DNA of 42,692 bases from Sinomonas gamaensis (GCF_005876955.1 NZ_SSCL01000022.1:1-42692); one strand, 5' to 3'. Positions 1 to 8,192 are shown, counted from the stretch's first letter. Numbers and translations: made by a program. The notes: generated by a model from the sequence alone, not told the origin.

Positions 1-316
1 GCCGGTACCAGTTCACCAGCATCCCCTCGGGCCGCTCCCGGCACGCCGCCCTCGCCGCCCCGCACGACTGCGAATCCCCGAAGCCCACCGCATCCGACAG
101 GCACGCATGCCCATACGAATACGAATACGGATCAACCACACCAGCCGGCAAAGGCGGGAACTCCACGCTTATGAGACCTCCATCATTTCCGTTGAGGCGC
201 ACACTTGATCGATTGAAACTGGACCTCACCTTGGGGTCCGAACTCGATTCCATCGATGGACCGAAAAGGCTGAGGAGAAGCGACATGCCAGTGGTCACTG
301 CGATTATTTGAAGCAT
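1..316 (-). CDS. Secreted three-cysteine protein, likely N-terminal part of a PKD-domain protein (partial)
   Basis: The reading frame opens with ATG at 316, two bases below the TGA of the upstream DUF6318 lipoprotein, and runs 105 codons off the left edge without a stop. The first 20 residues (MLQIIAVTTG, then a leucine-rich stretch) look like a weak signal peptide or anchor. Three cysteines (in HACLSD, QSCGAA and AACRER), followed by an LVNWYR motif, match the protein at the right edge of the window (PACATG, RLCQSL, DARCKE, LVRWYR). The last two cysteines have the same 6-residue spacing and the same 13 residues follow to WYR, so the two are homologues. The right copy continues to what looks like the start of a PKD domain, so this one probably does too; that is inference. 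Base composition rises from about 53% G+C at 181-240 to about 78% at 1-60. Function unknown. Confidence 0.72.
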   Translation of the reverse strand, partial: MLQIIAVTTGMSLLLSLFGPSMESSSDPKVRSSFNRSSVRLNGNDGGLISVEFPPLPAGVVDPYSYSYGHACLSDAVGFGDSQSCGAARAACRERPEGMLVNWYR

Positions 317-317
317 C

Positions 318-902
318 TCAAGCCTGACCAGCCTGAGATGCGAGCCAACGGCCCTCTTTGTAGGTGGCGTGTATGACTTTCGGACTTTCATCAACGCCTG
401 GGCTGTATTCGTCTACTAATTCACCTGTAGAATCGAAAACTTGAGAGGGAGACTCGTGAAGAAAGAAGTATGCGATCGCGTTCCTGTTCGGGTCCAAGAT
501 CATGTTGGGCTCGAATGATGAAACTGTCCAACGCGGCCCCACATGCCGCCTCTCACCTCGTGCTACTTGGCCTGCATCCGCGATGTAGCCGTTGCACATC
601 TTGCAGTCAGGCAGTGAAACCTCTCGGAGCGGTTCGCTGTCGCCTGTCTCCAAGCCGTACGTGATCGTGTCGAACCAGTACTGCGTGAACGCCTCAAAGC
701 CCTCTTTCGTATTCTGCCTCGCCGACTCCGGCAACACGGGCTTGGGCAGGTTGCGCGCGGGGCCCAGCGAACTGGCCTGTGTGGGACGCAGGTCCTGCGT
801 GGGAGGGGCGGACGAGCTGGGCTCGGGTGAAGCGGCTGGATCGCAGGCGACGAGCACCAGCATTGACCCGACGACGGCGGCCACACGCCCCACCCGCCTC
901 AT
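318..902 (-). CDS. DUF6318-family lipoprotein (copy 1)
   Basis: The 194-residue product starts with MRRVGRVAAVVGSMLVLVAC, a signal peptide ending in an LVAC lipobox, so it should be lipid-anchored on the outer face of the membrane. A Ser/Pro/Thr-rich linker follows, then the block ARNLPKPVLPESA, an aromatic [16 protein letters not shown] stretch and a CKMC pair near residue 100; the C-terminal half is divergent. The same layout occurs at 899-1486 and 41503-42117. I chose ATG at 902 because it overlaps the TGA of the upstream copy as ATGA and gives a clean signal peptide; a GTG at 929 would add nine unlikely residues. A secreted protein gene follows directly at 316. G+C at 301-420 is about 49% by count, far below the housekeeping genes. 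The aromatic helix and CxxC region suggest an NTF2-like fold, which is a guess. Function unknown. Confidence 0.8.
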   Translation of the reverse strand: MRRVGRVAAVVGSMLVLVACDPAASPEPSSSAPPTQDLRPTQASSLGPARNLPKPVLPESARQNTKEGFEAFTQYWFDTITYGLETGDSEPLREVSLPDCKMCNGYIADAGQVARGERRHVGPRWTVSSFEPNMILDPNRNAIAYFFLHESPSQVFDSTGELVDEYSPGVDESPKVIHATYKEGRWLASQAGQA

Positions 903-1486
903 GCCGGGCCCACTTCCAACGCAACCCACTTGCCCTCATCGAAACGAGCGTGGATCGCTTGGACTCCGCCGATCATTCCGCCCGTGTACCGGATGCCAAC
1001 GTCGCCCGCCTTGGAATACGTGACGGAAGCCAATTCCTCGAAGAGGAAAACAGCAGCTACGGATTTGTCCGCGCCCGCCACCATGGTGCTTTTGAAACCC
1101 TTCACCATCCGCTGTGGCCCAATCCCCCATCCCCCACCTTCGTAGAGCCGATTTGCCTTCTCGACCTGGCGCTGGCACATCTTGCAAGACGGGGAGGAAA
1201 TTTCGTTGACCGGGCGAGGATCGCCGGTTTCCATCACGTACGTGATTGCGTCGAACCAGAACTGCGTAAAGGCTTCGAACCCCTGCTCCGTATTCTGCTT
1301 CGCGGTCTCAGGCAGCTGCGGGCGAGGCAGATTGCGAGCCGGACCGTTGGAGCTTGCTGGGGTAGGACGCGGATCGGAACTCGGCTGAGCGGATTCGCCG
1401 GGAATTGCATGGGGCGCGGCTGGAGCTGCGCACGCTGTGAGGCACCCGATGAGGCAACAGGCCATGAGAACACGGAATAAGGACAT
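899..1486 (-). CDS. DUF6318-family lipoprotein (copy 2)
   Basis: First gene of a minus-strand operon. The 195-residue product begins MSLFRVLMACCLIGCLTAC with a lipobox LTAC, then a Pro/Ser linker ([18 protein letters not shown]), [16 protein letters not shown] and CKMC. It resembles copy 1 and the copy at 41503 over residues 30-110 and diverges after that. A GGGGGAAGTCC stretch precedes the ATG, and nearly the same leader (GGGGGATGTCA) precedes the third copy, so the start sites are homologous. It overlaps copy 1 by ATGA, implying translational coupling. Known for the family: DUF6318 proteins are uncharacterised actinobacterial proteins. Tandem divergent copies suggest duplication followed by diversification. 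Confidence 0.82.
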   Translation of the reverse strand: MSLFRVLMACCLIGCLTACAAPAAPHAIPGESAQPSSDPRPTPASSNGPARNLPRPQLPETAKQNTEQGFEAFTQFWFDAITYVMETGDPRPVNEISSPSCKMCQRQVEKANRLYEGGGWGIGPQRMVKGFKSTMVAGADKSVAAVFLFEELASVTYSKAGDVGIRYTGGMIGGVQAIHARFDEGKWVALEVGPA

Positions 1487-1527
1487 GGACTTCCCCCGAG
1501 GTCGTTGATGTGCCGCCGCCAGATGGC

Positions 1528-1564
1528 AGGTGCGGGATCAGGCTACGTGGCTGATCCCGCACCT
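1528..1564 (-). terminator. 13-bp perfect inverted repeat, probable terminator of the dapB-TPR transcript
   Basis: Arms AGGTGCGGGATCA (1528-1540) and TGATCCCGCACCT (1552-1564) are exact reverse complements with an 11-nt loop that allows one more G-C pair. It lies 55 nt beyond the stop of the TPR protein and about 40 nt before the DUF6318 copy 2 start, where a transcript from the left should end. There is no T-run on either side, as is common for actinobacterial hairpin terminators. Confidence 0.6.
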
Positions 1565-1618
1565 CAGTGGCGTTCGCGGGCAATCTCCGTGGCGGACCTC
1601 AGGGATCGGAAAGGACGC

Positions 1619-2080
1619 TCAGGCCCCGCTGCGGCGCAGGGCAATCGCCCGGCGCATCGCGGCCCGCGCACGCTTCCGATCGCCGGAAACGTCGTACGCC
1701 AGGCCGAGCCGGTACCAAGCCCGCCAATCGGTGGGAGCGGCCTCGGTCTCGGCCTGATACCTGGGGAATTCCGCGTCTGCCGCGTTCCGCAGGATCCGCC
1801 CGCCGGCGGTGCGCGGGAGGTTGTCCTCGGGGAGGCCGCCCTCGGCGTCGAGCTCGCGGCCGAGACGCTCGAGACCCGCGCCGAACAGGAGCTCGCGGGC
1901 GAGAGCCCAGGCCCCGATGATGGGCAGCACGAAGTAGGCGGCGCCGATCAATTTCGCGATCGGCTGCGGATCAGCGAGCAGCAGGATCCCGCGGTTGAAT
2001 GTGAGCACGAGATAGAAAACCAGGAGCAGGACTATGCCTGCGACCCACAGCTTTGTTCGATGGGCCTTGAGCCATTCCAC
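1619..2080 (-). CDS. Small membrane protein with a C-terminal TPR-like segment
   Basis: A product of about 153 residues. Two hydrophobic segments (after VEWLKAHRTK, and the stretch around AAYFVLPIIGAWALA) are followed by a soluble tail whose end, DWRAWYRLGLAYDVSGDRKR then ARAAMRRAIAL, has the spacing of a single tetratricopeptide repeat. The tail also carries NLPRTAGGRILRNAAD. I chose GTG at 2080, five bases after the dapB stop, because it puts a GGGGG ribosome site about ten bases upstream; a TTG at 2113 would overlap dapB and is less likely. It is probably co-transcribed with dapB. I recognise no specific family and cannot assign a function beyond a likely scaffold or assembly role. Confidence 0.62.
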   Translation of the reverse strand: MEWLKAHRTKLWVAGIVLLLVFYLVLTFNRGILLLADPQPIAKLIGAAYFVLPIIGAWALARELLFGAGLERLGRELDAEGGLPEDNLPRTAGGRILRNAADAEFPRYQAETEAAPTDWRAWYRLGLAYDVSGDRKRARAAMRRAIALRRSGA

Positions 2081-2084
2081 AGCG

Positions 2085-2843
2085 TCAGACCCCCAGGTCC
2101 AGGTAGCCGTCAAGCCCCACAGTGAGCCCGGGGTGGGCGGCGACAGAACGGAGTCCCAGGAGAACGCCGGGCATGAACGACGCCCGATCGAAGGAGTCGT
2201 GCCGAATAGTCAGCTGCTCGCCCGGGCCGCCGAGCAGGACCTCCTGATGCGCTACGAGCCCGCGGAGTCGCACGGCGTGCACGCGGACGCCGTCGACGTC
2301 AGCGCCGCGCGCGCCGTCGAGCTGCTTCTGTGTCGCATCAGGGGACGGCCCCACCCCTGCTTCGGCGCGGGAGGCAGCCACGAGCTGGGCAGTGCGAACA
2401 GCTGTACCGGACGGCGCGTCCACCTTGTCCGGGTGATGGAGCTCCACGATCTCCACCGATTCGAAGTAGCGGGCGGCCTTGGCGGCGAACGCGCTCGCGA
2501 GAACAGAGCCAAGGGCGAAGTTCGGCGCGATCAGCACACCTGTCGCGGGGCTTCCCGTCAGCAGCTCGCGCAGCTTGTCGAGCCGCTCCGGGGTCCAGCC
2601 CGTGGTCCCCACCACGGCGTGGAGCCCGCGCTCGACGGCGAAGCGGACGTTCTCCTCGGTGGAGTCGGGGACGGTGAGATCGACGACGTAGCGGGCTCCG
2701 GCGTCGACCAGTGACTCGAGCGAATCGTTCCGGCCGAGTGCCGCGACGAGCTCCATGTCAGGGGCCGCCTCGACTGCCCTCACCGCCTCGGAACCCATGC
2801 GCCCGTTCGCGCCCAGCACTGCCACCGGAAGTCTTTCTGCCAT
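2085..2843 (-). CDS. dapB: 4-hydroxy-tetrahydrodipicolinate reductase
   Basis: DapB reduces the dihydrodipicolinate precursor with NAD(P)H in the diaminopimelate/lysine pathway, feeding peptidoglycan synthesis in the cytoplasm. The 252-residue product has the nucleotide-binding loop GANGRMG near residues 11-17, the catalytic ELHHPDK motif (His136, His137, Lys140) and the substrate-binding DAPSGTA right after it; length is normal for actinobacterial DapB. The start is ATG at 2843 (MAERLPVAVLG); a longer frame upstream lacks conservation and runs into moaE. A TAGGCT hexamer seven bases upstream suggests a leaderless transcript. In related genomes dapB usually follows the M16 peptidase; here molybdenum-cofactor genes lie between them. 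Confidence 0.97.
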   Translation of the reverse strand: MAERLPVAVLGANGRMGSEAVRAVEAAPDMELVAALGRNDSLESLVDAGARYVVDLTVPDSTEENVRFAVERGLHAVVGTTGWTPERLDKLRELLTGSPATGVLIAPNFALGSVLASAFAAKAARYFESVEIVELHHPDKVDAPSGTAVRTAQLVAASRAEAGVGPSPDATQKQLDGARGADVDGVRVHAVRLRGLVAHQEVLLGGPGEQLTIRHDSFDRASFMPGVLLGLRSVAAHPGLTVGLDGYLDLGV

Positions 2844-2850
2844 GGGTTCA

Positions 2851-2856
2851 AGCCTA
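2851..2856 (-). promoter_or_regulatory. Candidate -10 element for leaderless dapB
   Basis: TAGGCT ends seven bases before the dapB ATG. This TAnnnT spacing would put transcription at or beside the start codon. There is no good ribosome-binding site and no convincing -35 box. Confidence 0.45.
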
Positions 2857-2866
2857 ATGGAGCGCG

Positions 2867-3337
2867 TCAGCCGAGCGCGGCGACCCATTCCTTGCCGCCG
2901 TCGTCGAAGAACTGCTCTTTCCAGATCGGGACCTCCGCCTTGACGCGGTCCACCAGATCCGAGCAGAGCCGGAACGCCTCTCCACGATGCGCCGACGACA
3001 CGGCGCAGACGAAAGCGACGTCGCCGACGCCGAGGTCCCCGATGCGGTGCGCGATCCACACTCGCATCGCCCGCTCGGACGGGCCGAAGCGGTCGATGTG
3101 ATCCGCGACAACGGCGTCGACCACCCCTCGCAGGGTTTGTTCCGCCGTCGGATGCGCGGTGTAGTGGAGGCGGAGGACACCACGGCCCTCGTCGTGGTCG
3201 CGCACCACCCCGGCGAAAGCAACGACGGCGCCCGCGTCCGGCGCGTCGACCGCGTGGCGGGCGGCGAGCTCGTCGAGTGCCTCTGTGCTGATGACTGCAT
3301 GAACAATCTCAACCTGAGAACTCTGTTCAGTGGCCAT
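2867..3337 (-). CDS. moaE: Molybdopterin synthase catalytic subunit MoaE
   Basis: MoaE is the large subunit of molybdopterin synthase. With thiocarboxylated MoaD it inserts two sulfurs into cyclic pyranopterin monophosphate. The 156-residue product shows the family blocks GAVVAFAGVVRDHDEGRGV, a Tyr-containing HYTAHPTAE stretch, RVWIAHRIGDLGVGDV, SSAHRGEAF and the basic VPIWKEQFF with its active-site Lys. ATG at 3337 is chosen because MATEQSS gives the family's length and overlaps the mogA stop by 11 bases. It is the last molybdenum-cofactor gene before dapB. Its partner MoaD is encoded on the other strand at 8193. Confidence 0.95.
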   Translation of the reverse strand: MATEQSSQVEIVHAVISTEALDELAARHAVDAPDAGAVVAFAGVVRDHDEGRGVLRLHYTAHPTAEQTLRGVVDAVVADHIDRFGPSERAMRVWIAHRIGDLGVGDVAFVCAVSSAHRGEAFRLCSDLVDRVKAEVPIWKEQFFDDGGKEWVAALG

Positions 3338-3803
3338 GAACGCCCTCCAGCTGGTCGCACAGGTGCCCGATGAGCGGGTCGAGGACGGCGAGGCCGTCCA
3401 TAACACCGGACGGCGAGCCCGGCAGATTCACCACGAATGTTGTCCCCGAGACTCCCGCATGGCCGCGGCTCAACGCAGCGAGAGGAGTCTTGTGCGCCCC
3501 AGCGCGGCGGATGGCCTCCATGACCCCCGGGATCTCGCGATCCAGGAGTGGAAGCGTCTCCTCCGGCGTCGCGTCATCCGGGCTGAGACCCGTTCCGCCG
3601 CTCGTGACGACGACCGCGGGCGAGAGCGCGAGCAGAGCGCGGAGGGCGGCGCCCACAGGCCTGCCGTCCGGCACGACGGCGGCAGGGATGACCTCAAAGC
3701 CATGCTCTACGAGCCAGTCCTCGATGACGGGTGCGGAGCGATCCTGATAGACGCCCGTGGCGGCGCGGGTTGACGCGATCACGATCCCTGCGCGCCGGGT
3801 CAC
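3327..3803 (-). CDS. mog: MogA/MoaB-type molybdopterin adenylyltransferase
   Basis: This family adenylylates molybdopterin before MoeA inserts molybdate. The 158-residue product carries [15 protein letters not shown] (residues about 67-81) and NLPGSP near 128, the diagnostic pterin and nucleotide-binding motifs of the MoCF domain. It starts with GTG at 3803, sharing GTGA with the moaC stop, so the two are translationally coupled. The MogA/MoaB split cannot be settled from sequence alone; MogA function is expected in an actinobacterium that encodes MoeA next door. Confidence 0.9.
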   Translation of the reverse strand: MTRRAGIVIASTRAATGVYQDRSAPVIEDWLVEHGFEVIPAAVVPDGRPVGAALRALLALSPAVVVTSGGTGLSPDDATPEETLPLLDREIPGVMEAIRRAGAHKTPLAALSRGHAGVSGTTFVVNLPGSPSGVMDGLAVLDPLIGHLCDQLEGVHGH

Positions 3804-4321
3804 TGCCCCTCCCCCGAGCCAGCGTCCTGCAGCACCCAGTCGCCGCTCTTCCCACCGCTCTTCGCGAGCACCTTGAGCTCTGAGATGACTGCGTGCTTGT
3901 CGACGGCCTTGATCATGTCGTACACGCCCAGTGCCGCGACCGAGGCCGCCGTGAGGGCCTCCATCTCCACTCCGGTCACGCCTCGGGTCTTCACCGTGGC
4001 GACGATGCGCAGCGAACTCTCGGCCATTTCGAAGTCGACGGTCACCTTCGAGATGGGCAGCGGATGGCAGAGCGGGATGAGGTCGGGCGTCTTCTTCGCG
4101 GCCATGATGCCCGCGACGCGGGCCACGGCGAGCGCGTCCCCCTTGGGAAGGCCGCCCTCGGAGAGGAGCGCGATGACCTCGGTGGTCGTTCGCACGACGG
4201 CCTGTGCGGTGGCCTCGCGCGTGGTCTCGGGCTTGGCGCTGACGTCAACCATGTGGGCCGAGCCGTCGGCTCGGACGTGCGTGAGCCCCTGGCCGGATTC
4301 GGTGCTGTTCACAGCAGCCAT
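3800..4321 (-). CDS. moaC: Cyclic pyranopterin monophosphate synthase MoaC
   Basis: MoaC converts the MoaA product into cyclic pyranopterin monophosphate, the first stable molybdenum-cofactor intermediate. The 173-residue product contains [24 protein letters not shown], the [10 protein letters not shown] motif with conserved Cys and His, and [16 protein letters not shown] with MIKAVDK near the C-terminus. ATG at 4321 gives the normal length and overlaps the moeA end by 13 bases; longer upstream frames simply run through moeA. Neighbours on both sides are cofactor genes. Confidence 0.96.
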   Translation of the reverse strand: MAAVNSTESGQGLTHVRADGSAHMVDVSAKPETTREATAQAVVRTTTEVIALLSEGGLPKGDALAVARVAGIMAAKKTPDLIPLCHPLPISKVTVDFEMAESSLRIVATVKTRGVTGVEMEALTAASVAALGVYDMIKAVDKHAVISELKVLAKSGGKSGDWVLQDAGSGEGQ

Positions 4322-5499
4322 ACTTCCACGTCGTCGCCCGCGGAGAGCCTGGTGACGTGCTCCGGCACCAGGACGAGCGCGTTCGACTCGGCGAGCGCGC
4401 CGAGCAGGTGGGAACCCGGCCCGCCGACCAGCTCGGCCGAACCGTCGGGGCGCAGCCGAGCGCGCCGCACCTGGAGCTTGCCCTCCGGCGAGTCGAGCGG
4501 TTCGGCGAGCGGAAGGTTGAGCCGCGGCCGCGGGGCGGGGGCACCGAGCAGCTCGCTGAGTACGGGACGCAGAAGGACCTCCCACGACACCCATGAGCTC
4601 ACCGGGTTGCCCGGGAATCCAAGGAACGGGACGCCGTCGATGCTGCCTATTCCCTGCGGACCGCCCGGCTGCATCGCAAGGTGCACAAAGTCGACGTCGT
4701 GCTCTGCGAGCGCAAGCTTGGTCGCCTCGAACGCACCTTTAGACACACCGCCCGTCGTGATGATGAGGTGGGCCCCCGCCGCATCCGCAAGCGCGGCGAG
4801 CAGGTCCCCGGGCTCGTCGCTGCGCACCGCCGTCGCCTGCGCCTCAAGGCCAGCCTCCCGCAGCGCTGCGGTCAGCAGCGTCCCGTTCGCGTCATGGATC
4901 TGCCCTGGGCGCAGCGGCTCGCCGAGAGGCGCCAGCTCGGCTCCCGTGCTGACTACCGCGACGCGCAGCGGTGCTCGGACGGGCAGCTGGGCGATTCCCA
5001 GCCCCGCCGCCAGCCCGAGCTGGGCGGCTCCGAGACGCGTACCGGCGCGGAGGACGACGGCGCCCGCCCGGACATCGCTGCCGGCCCGCCTCACGAATGT
5101 CCCCGGCTCGACGGCGGGGAGGGCGACGCGGGCGTGGTCGACGGTGTCCGGGAACGAGGGGGGATCTGCGCGCTCGATGGGGACGACGGCGTCAGCGCCC
5201 GCCGGGAGCATGGCTCCCGTCATGATCGGGGCGGCGTGGCCTGACGCGAGAGGAGCGGGAACGGCTCCGGCGGGAATGGAAGCCGCGACGGCGAGCTCCC
5301 GCCCCGATTCCTGGGAGCGGACGGCGAAACCGTCCATCTGGGAGTTGTCGAAGGGTGGAAGGCTCGCCGGGGCCACGAGATCGTTGGCGAGGGCGAGCCC
5401 CAGCGACTCTGAGAGGCTGCGGGCCTGTGGGGGCCGCTCGGCGAGGGGCGCAAGGAGACTCCTGATGGCCGTGCGGTGTGCCTCCACGCTCGTTCCCAT
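4309..5499 (-). CDS. moeA: Molybdopterin molybdotransferase MoeA
   Basis: MoeA ligates molybdate to adenylylated molybdopterin, producing active cofactor. The 396-residue product has the N-terminal substrate loop [13 protein letters not shown] (about residues 48-60), [12 protein letters not shown] near 95-106, the MoCF-like core with DANGTLL and [11 protein letters not shown], and a C-terminal beta domain with the [11 protein letters not shown] loop. It sits 27 bases below the stop of a molybdenum oxidoreductase and overlaps moaC, so enzyme and cofactor genes appear to be one transcript. Related paralogues are sometimes called Glp. Confidence 0.96.
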   Translation of the reverse strand: MGTSVEAHRTAIRSLLAPLAERPPQARSLSESLGLALANDLVAPASLPPFDNSQMDGFAVRSQESGRELAVAASIPAGAVPAPLASGHAAPIMTGAMLPAGADAVVPIERADPPSFPDTVDHARVALPAVEPGTFVRRAGSDVRAGAVVLRAGTRLGAAQLGLAAGLGIAQLPVRAPLRVAVVSTGAELAPLGEPLRPGQIHDANGTLLTAALREAGLEAQATAVRSDEPGDLLAALADAAGAHLIITTGGVSKGAFEATKLALAEHDVDFVHLAMQPGGPQGIGSIDGVPFLGFPGNPVSSWVSWEVLLRPVLSELLGAPAPRPRLNLPLAEPLDSPEGKLQVRRARLRPDGSAELVGGPGSHLLGALAESNALVLVPEHVTRLSAGDDVEVWLL

Positions 5500-5526
5500 G
5501 CGGTCAGGCTCCTCTTCTGCTGGGTC

Positions 5527-7053
5527 TCACGCTGCGTCCACTCTGATGCTGTGGTAGCCGGTGGCGCCGTCGGGCGCCGGGGGCGCAACTTCGGAAGTCT
5601 GCACGGCCCCGGTGCCGTCCGTGGCCCGAACCGAGATCTGGTGATGCCCCGGAGCGAGCTGGACTTTCGCGGACCATTGGTACCACGTGTCGCGGGAAAT
5701 CCCTGTTCCCAACGTGGCCGGCAGCCATGAGCCGTTGTCCACCATGACCTCGACGCGGGAAACCCCACGGTGCTGCGCCCACGCTACCCCTCCCACCATG
5801 ACGTCGCCGGCGGCGACCTTTGCGCCGTCGCGTGGTGCGTCGATTCGTGAGGCGGTCTTGATCGGACCGCGCTGGGACCACCCGCGCGTGCTCCAGTAGG
5901 CGGAGTCGGCGGCGAACGTTGTCACCTTGAGTTCGGTCACCCATTTGGTCGCCGATACGAAGCCGTAGAGACCGGGGACGATCATGCGGACCGGGAACCC
6001 GTGTTCGGGTGGGAGCGGCTCGCCGTTCATGCCGATGGCCAGGATCGCGTCCGTGCCCGGATCGCTGAGGACCTCGAGGGGCGTGCTGGCCGTGAAGCCG
6101 TCCACGCTGCGCGAGAGGACCATGTCCGCCCCCGCCTTCGGCTTCGCTTGCTCTATGAGTTCGCGGAGGGGCCATCCGAGCCAGCGGGCGTTGCCGATGA
6201 GGTTCCCGCCCACCTGGTTCGAGACGCAGGCGATGGTCACGTACCGCTCGATGAGCGGCTTCGCGAGGAGCTCTTGCCAGGTGAGGGTCACGGGCTGCTC
6301 GACCATGCCGGTGACCTCGAGCTTCCAGCTCGTGGGATCTACCGACGGGACGACGAGGGCCGTATCGATGCGGTAGAAGTCGGTGTTCGGGGTGATGAGC
6401 GAGGTGACCCCGGGCGTGTTCAGTGTGGCACTCGCCGGGATCGGCGTCGCGGCCGACGACGGCGCCGGAAGCCGGAGTGCCTCCCGCGCGGCACTCACGG
6501 CGAGACTCGTGCCGCGGACCACTGCGGTAACGGCGGCCCCGAGGGCCACGACGGCGGCGCTGCCCGCCATCGCGCGGAGGAAGCGCCGGCGGGACATCGC
6601 CCGCTCATCCGGACGCTCTTCGTCGCGGATCAGCCGCACGAGCCAGCGGATCAGCGCGACCGACACAGCCGCCGCAATGACAGCGCAGACAATCGCAAGC
6701 GTATTCGAGAGCGAGCGGGTGGCGATGGCCGCGATGCCGACGACGCCGATGAGAACCGCCACGGCTGCACCCGCACCCGCGCGCCGCAGCTCGAGGAGCC
6801 CGGCCACGGCGCCGAGCCCGAGGAGGACGATCGAGATGACGACGATGAGGAAGGTCTTGTCGTTCGTGCCGAACGTCTGGATGGCCCATTCCTTGGCCGG
6901 CGGCGGAGCGAGGTCGACGACGGCGCCTCCCACCGCCGACACGGGACTCAGGGATGGGCTCGCGAGTCCCGCGAGCAATTCGCCGGCGAGCACGCCGGCG
7001 ATGGCTGAGAGCGCACCGGCAGACGCCGCCCACCAGCGGAGGTGACCCGACAT
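5527..7053 (-). CDS. Membrane-anchored molybdopterin-dependent oxidoreductase (sulfite oxidase family)
   Basis: The 508-residue product has about four N-terminal membrane segments (roughly residues 9-30, 67-87, 94-112 and 117-137), then SRRRFLR at 154-160 followed by another hydrophobic stretch, which is an internal twin-arginine signal. A catalytic domain follows with SVDPTSWKLEVTG, the molybdenum-ligand cysteine in VTIACVSNQVGG, and GFPVRMIVPGLYG. The C-terminal part (about 400-500) is a Mo-co dimerisation domain with VEVMVDNGSW. The enzyme domain is therefore probably outside the membrane, while the N-terminal bundle may transfer electrons or only anchor. The family is known; the substrate here is not. 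It heads the moeA-moaC-mog-moaE transcript and is the likely cofactor client. Confidence 0.9.
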   Translation of the reverse strand: MSGHLRWWAASAGALSAIAGVLAGELLAGLASPSLSPVSAVGGAVVDLAPPPAKEWAIQTFGTNDKTFLIVVISIVLLGLGAVAGLLELRRAGAGAAVAVLIGVVGIAAIATRSLSNTLAIVCAVIAAAVSVALIRWLVRLIRDEERPDERAMSRRRFLRAMAGSAAVVALGAAVTAVVRGTSLAVSAAREALRLPAPSSAATPIPASATLNTPGVTSLITPNTDFYRIDTALVVPSVDPTSWKLEVTGMVEQPVTLTWQELLAKPLIERYVTIACVSNQVGGNLIGNARWLGWPLRELIEQAKPKAGADMVLSRSVDGFTASTPLEVLSDPGTDAILAIGMNGEPLPPEHGFPVRMIVPGLYGFVSATKWVTELKVTTFAADSAYWSTRGWSQRGPIKTASRIDAPRDGAKVAAGDVMVGGVAWAQHRGVSRVEVMVDNGSWLPATLGTGISRDTWYQWSAKVQLAPGHHQISVRATDGTGAVQTSEVAPPAPDGATGYHSIRVDAA

Positions 7054-7059
7054 ACCTCC

Positions 7060-7065
7060 AGAATA
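7060..7065 (-). promoter_or_regulatory. Candidate -10 element before the molybdo-oxidoreductase
   Basis: TATTCT lies six bases before the ATG at 7053. The intervening GGAGGT could act as a ribosome site only if transcription began further upstream, so a leaderless or very short leader is likely. Confidence 0.4.
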
Positions 7066-7080
7066 GAAGGGAGCGTGGCG

Positions 7081-7086
7081 TAACGT
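7081..7086 (+). promoter_or_regulatory. Candidate -10 element for leaderless moaA
   Basis: TAACGT ends six bases before the moaA ATG at 7093, with no Shine-Dalgarno sequence between. It is in a 39-base divergent region shared with the oxidoreductase promoter, so the two units could be regulated together. Confidence 0.45.
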
Positions 7087-7092
7087 AGACCT

Positions 7093-8184
7093 ATGACCGT
7101 CCAGCTCGGAATGCCGCTGCTGCCCTCGAGCGCGCGCGCAGCCACGGTGGACCGTCCTGCCTTCGAAGGTCTCCGCGACCGCTACGGGCGCGTCGCGACC
7201 GACCTGCGCCTGTCCCTCACCGACAAGTGCAATCTTCGCTGCTCGTACTGCATGCCCGCGGACGGTCTCCCCTGGCTGGCCAAGCAGGCAGTGCTCACGG
7301 CCGACGAGATCCTCCGGCTCGTGCGGATCGGGGTGGACAGGCTCGGTGTCCGGGAACTCCGGCTGACCGGCGGCGAGCCGCTCGTCCGGGCCGACGTCGT
7401 CGAGATCGTGGCGGCCCTACGCCGGGCGCATCCCGAGCTGCCCATCGCTCTGACGACCAACGCCGTCGGCCTCGACGTCAAGGCGGCCCCGCTCAAGGCG
7501 GCTGGACTCAGTCGGGTCAACATCTCCCTCGACACACTCCACCCCGAGACATTTGCTCAGCTCACCCGACGCCCGTTCTTCGACCGCGTCCTCGCGGGCA
7601 TCGAGGCCGCCGATGCTGCGGGACTGGGGCCGATCAAGATCAACTCTGTGCTCATGCGCGGCATCAATGACGGCGACGGCGCCGACCTGCTGGCCTGGTG
7701 CCTCGAGCGCGGCTACGAGCTCCGCTTCATCGAACAGATGCCCCTCGACGCCGACCACGGCTGGACGCGCGAGGGCACGGTCACGGCCGCCGAGATGCGT
7801 GAACGGCTCTCGGAGAGATTTCGCCTCTCGCCAGACCCCCGTGCCCGGGACGGAGCCCCAGCTGAGCGCTTCGAGGTCCGCCTTCCCGGGTGTGACGAGG
7901 TGCTGGGCATCGTCGGCATCATCGCCTCTGTGACCGAGCCGTTCTGCGCCGACTGCAAGCGCACTCGGATCACGGCCGAGGGCAAGGTCATGAGCTGCCT
8001 GTTCTCACATGAGGAGACCGATCTGCGCGACCTGATGCGCGGCGGGGCGGACGACGACGACATCGCGGCCCGCTGGCAGGACGCCATGTGGCTGAAGCCG
8101 CGTGCCCACGGCATGGGGCACGTGGGCCTCGGGGCCGCCGACTTCGTCCAGCCCGACCGCTCCATGAGCGCGATCGGGGGCTGA
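7093..8184 (+). CDS. moaA: GTP 3',8-cyclase MoaA (radical SAM)
   Basis: MoaA carries out the first step of molybdenum-cofactor synthesis, rearranging GTP to a cyclic pterin precursor. In the 363-residue product the radical-SAM cluster is bound by Cys46, Cys50 and Cys53 (CNLRCSYC). The C-terminal second [4Fe-4S] site is Cys285, Cys288 and Cys302 in the canonical CX2C-X13-C spacing. LTGGEPL and the C-terminal IGG are also present; the final glycine pair is known to matter for MoaA. It is divergent from the rest of the cofactor operon and followed nine bases later by moaD. Confidence 0.97.
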   Translation: MTVQLGMPLLPSSARAATVDRPAFEGLRDRYGRVATDLRLSLTDKCNLRCSYCMPADGLPWLAKQAVLTADEILRLVRIGVDRLGVRELRLTGGEPLVRADVVEIVAALRRAHPELPIALTTNAVGLDVKAAPLKAAGLSRVNISLDTLHPETFAQLTRRPFFDRVLAGIEAADAAGLGPIKINSVLMRGINDGDGADLLAWCLERGYELRFIEQMPLDADHGWTREGTVTAAEMRERLSERFRLSPDPRARDGAPAERFEVRLPGCDEVLGIVGIIASVTEPFCADCKRTRITAEGKVMSCLFSHEETDLRDLMRGGADDDDIAARWQDAMWLKPRAHGMGHVGLGAADFVQPDRSMSAIGG

Positions 8185-8192
8185 CGCACTCG

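Noticed and set aside
318-1486. Toxin-immunity array based on repeated DUF6318 lipoproteins
   Set aside because: The layout is suggestive, but no toxin domain is visible in the parts of the partner protein inside the window, so I did not call it that.
3893-5557. Plus-strand open frame of 554 codons opposite moaC and moeA
   Set aside because: Low-complexity Ser/Ala/Pro/Arg product that lies across two confirmed genes; no ribosome site or motif.
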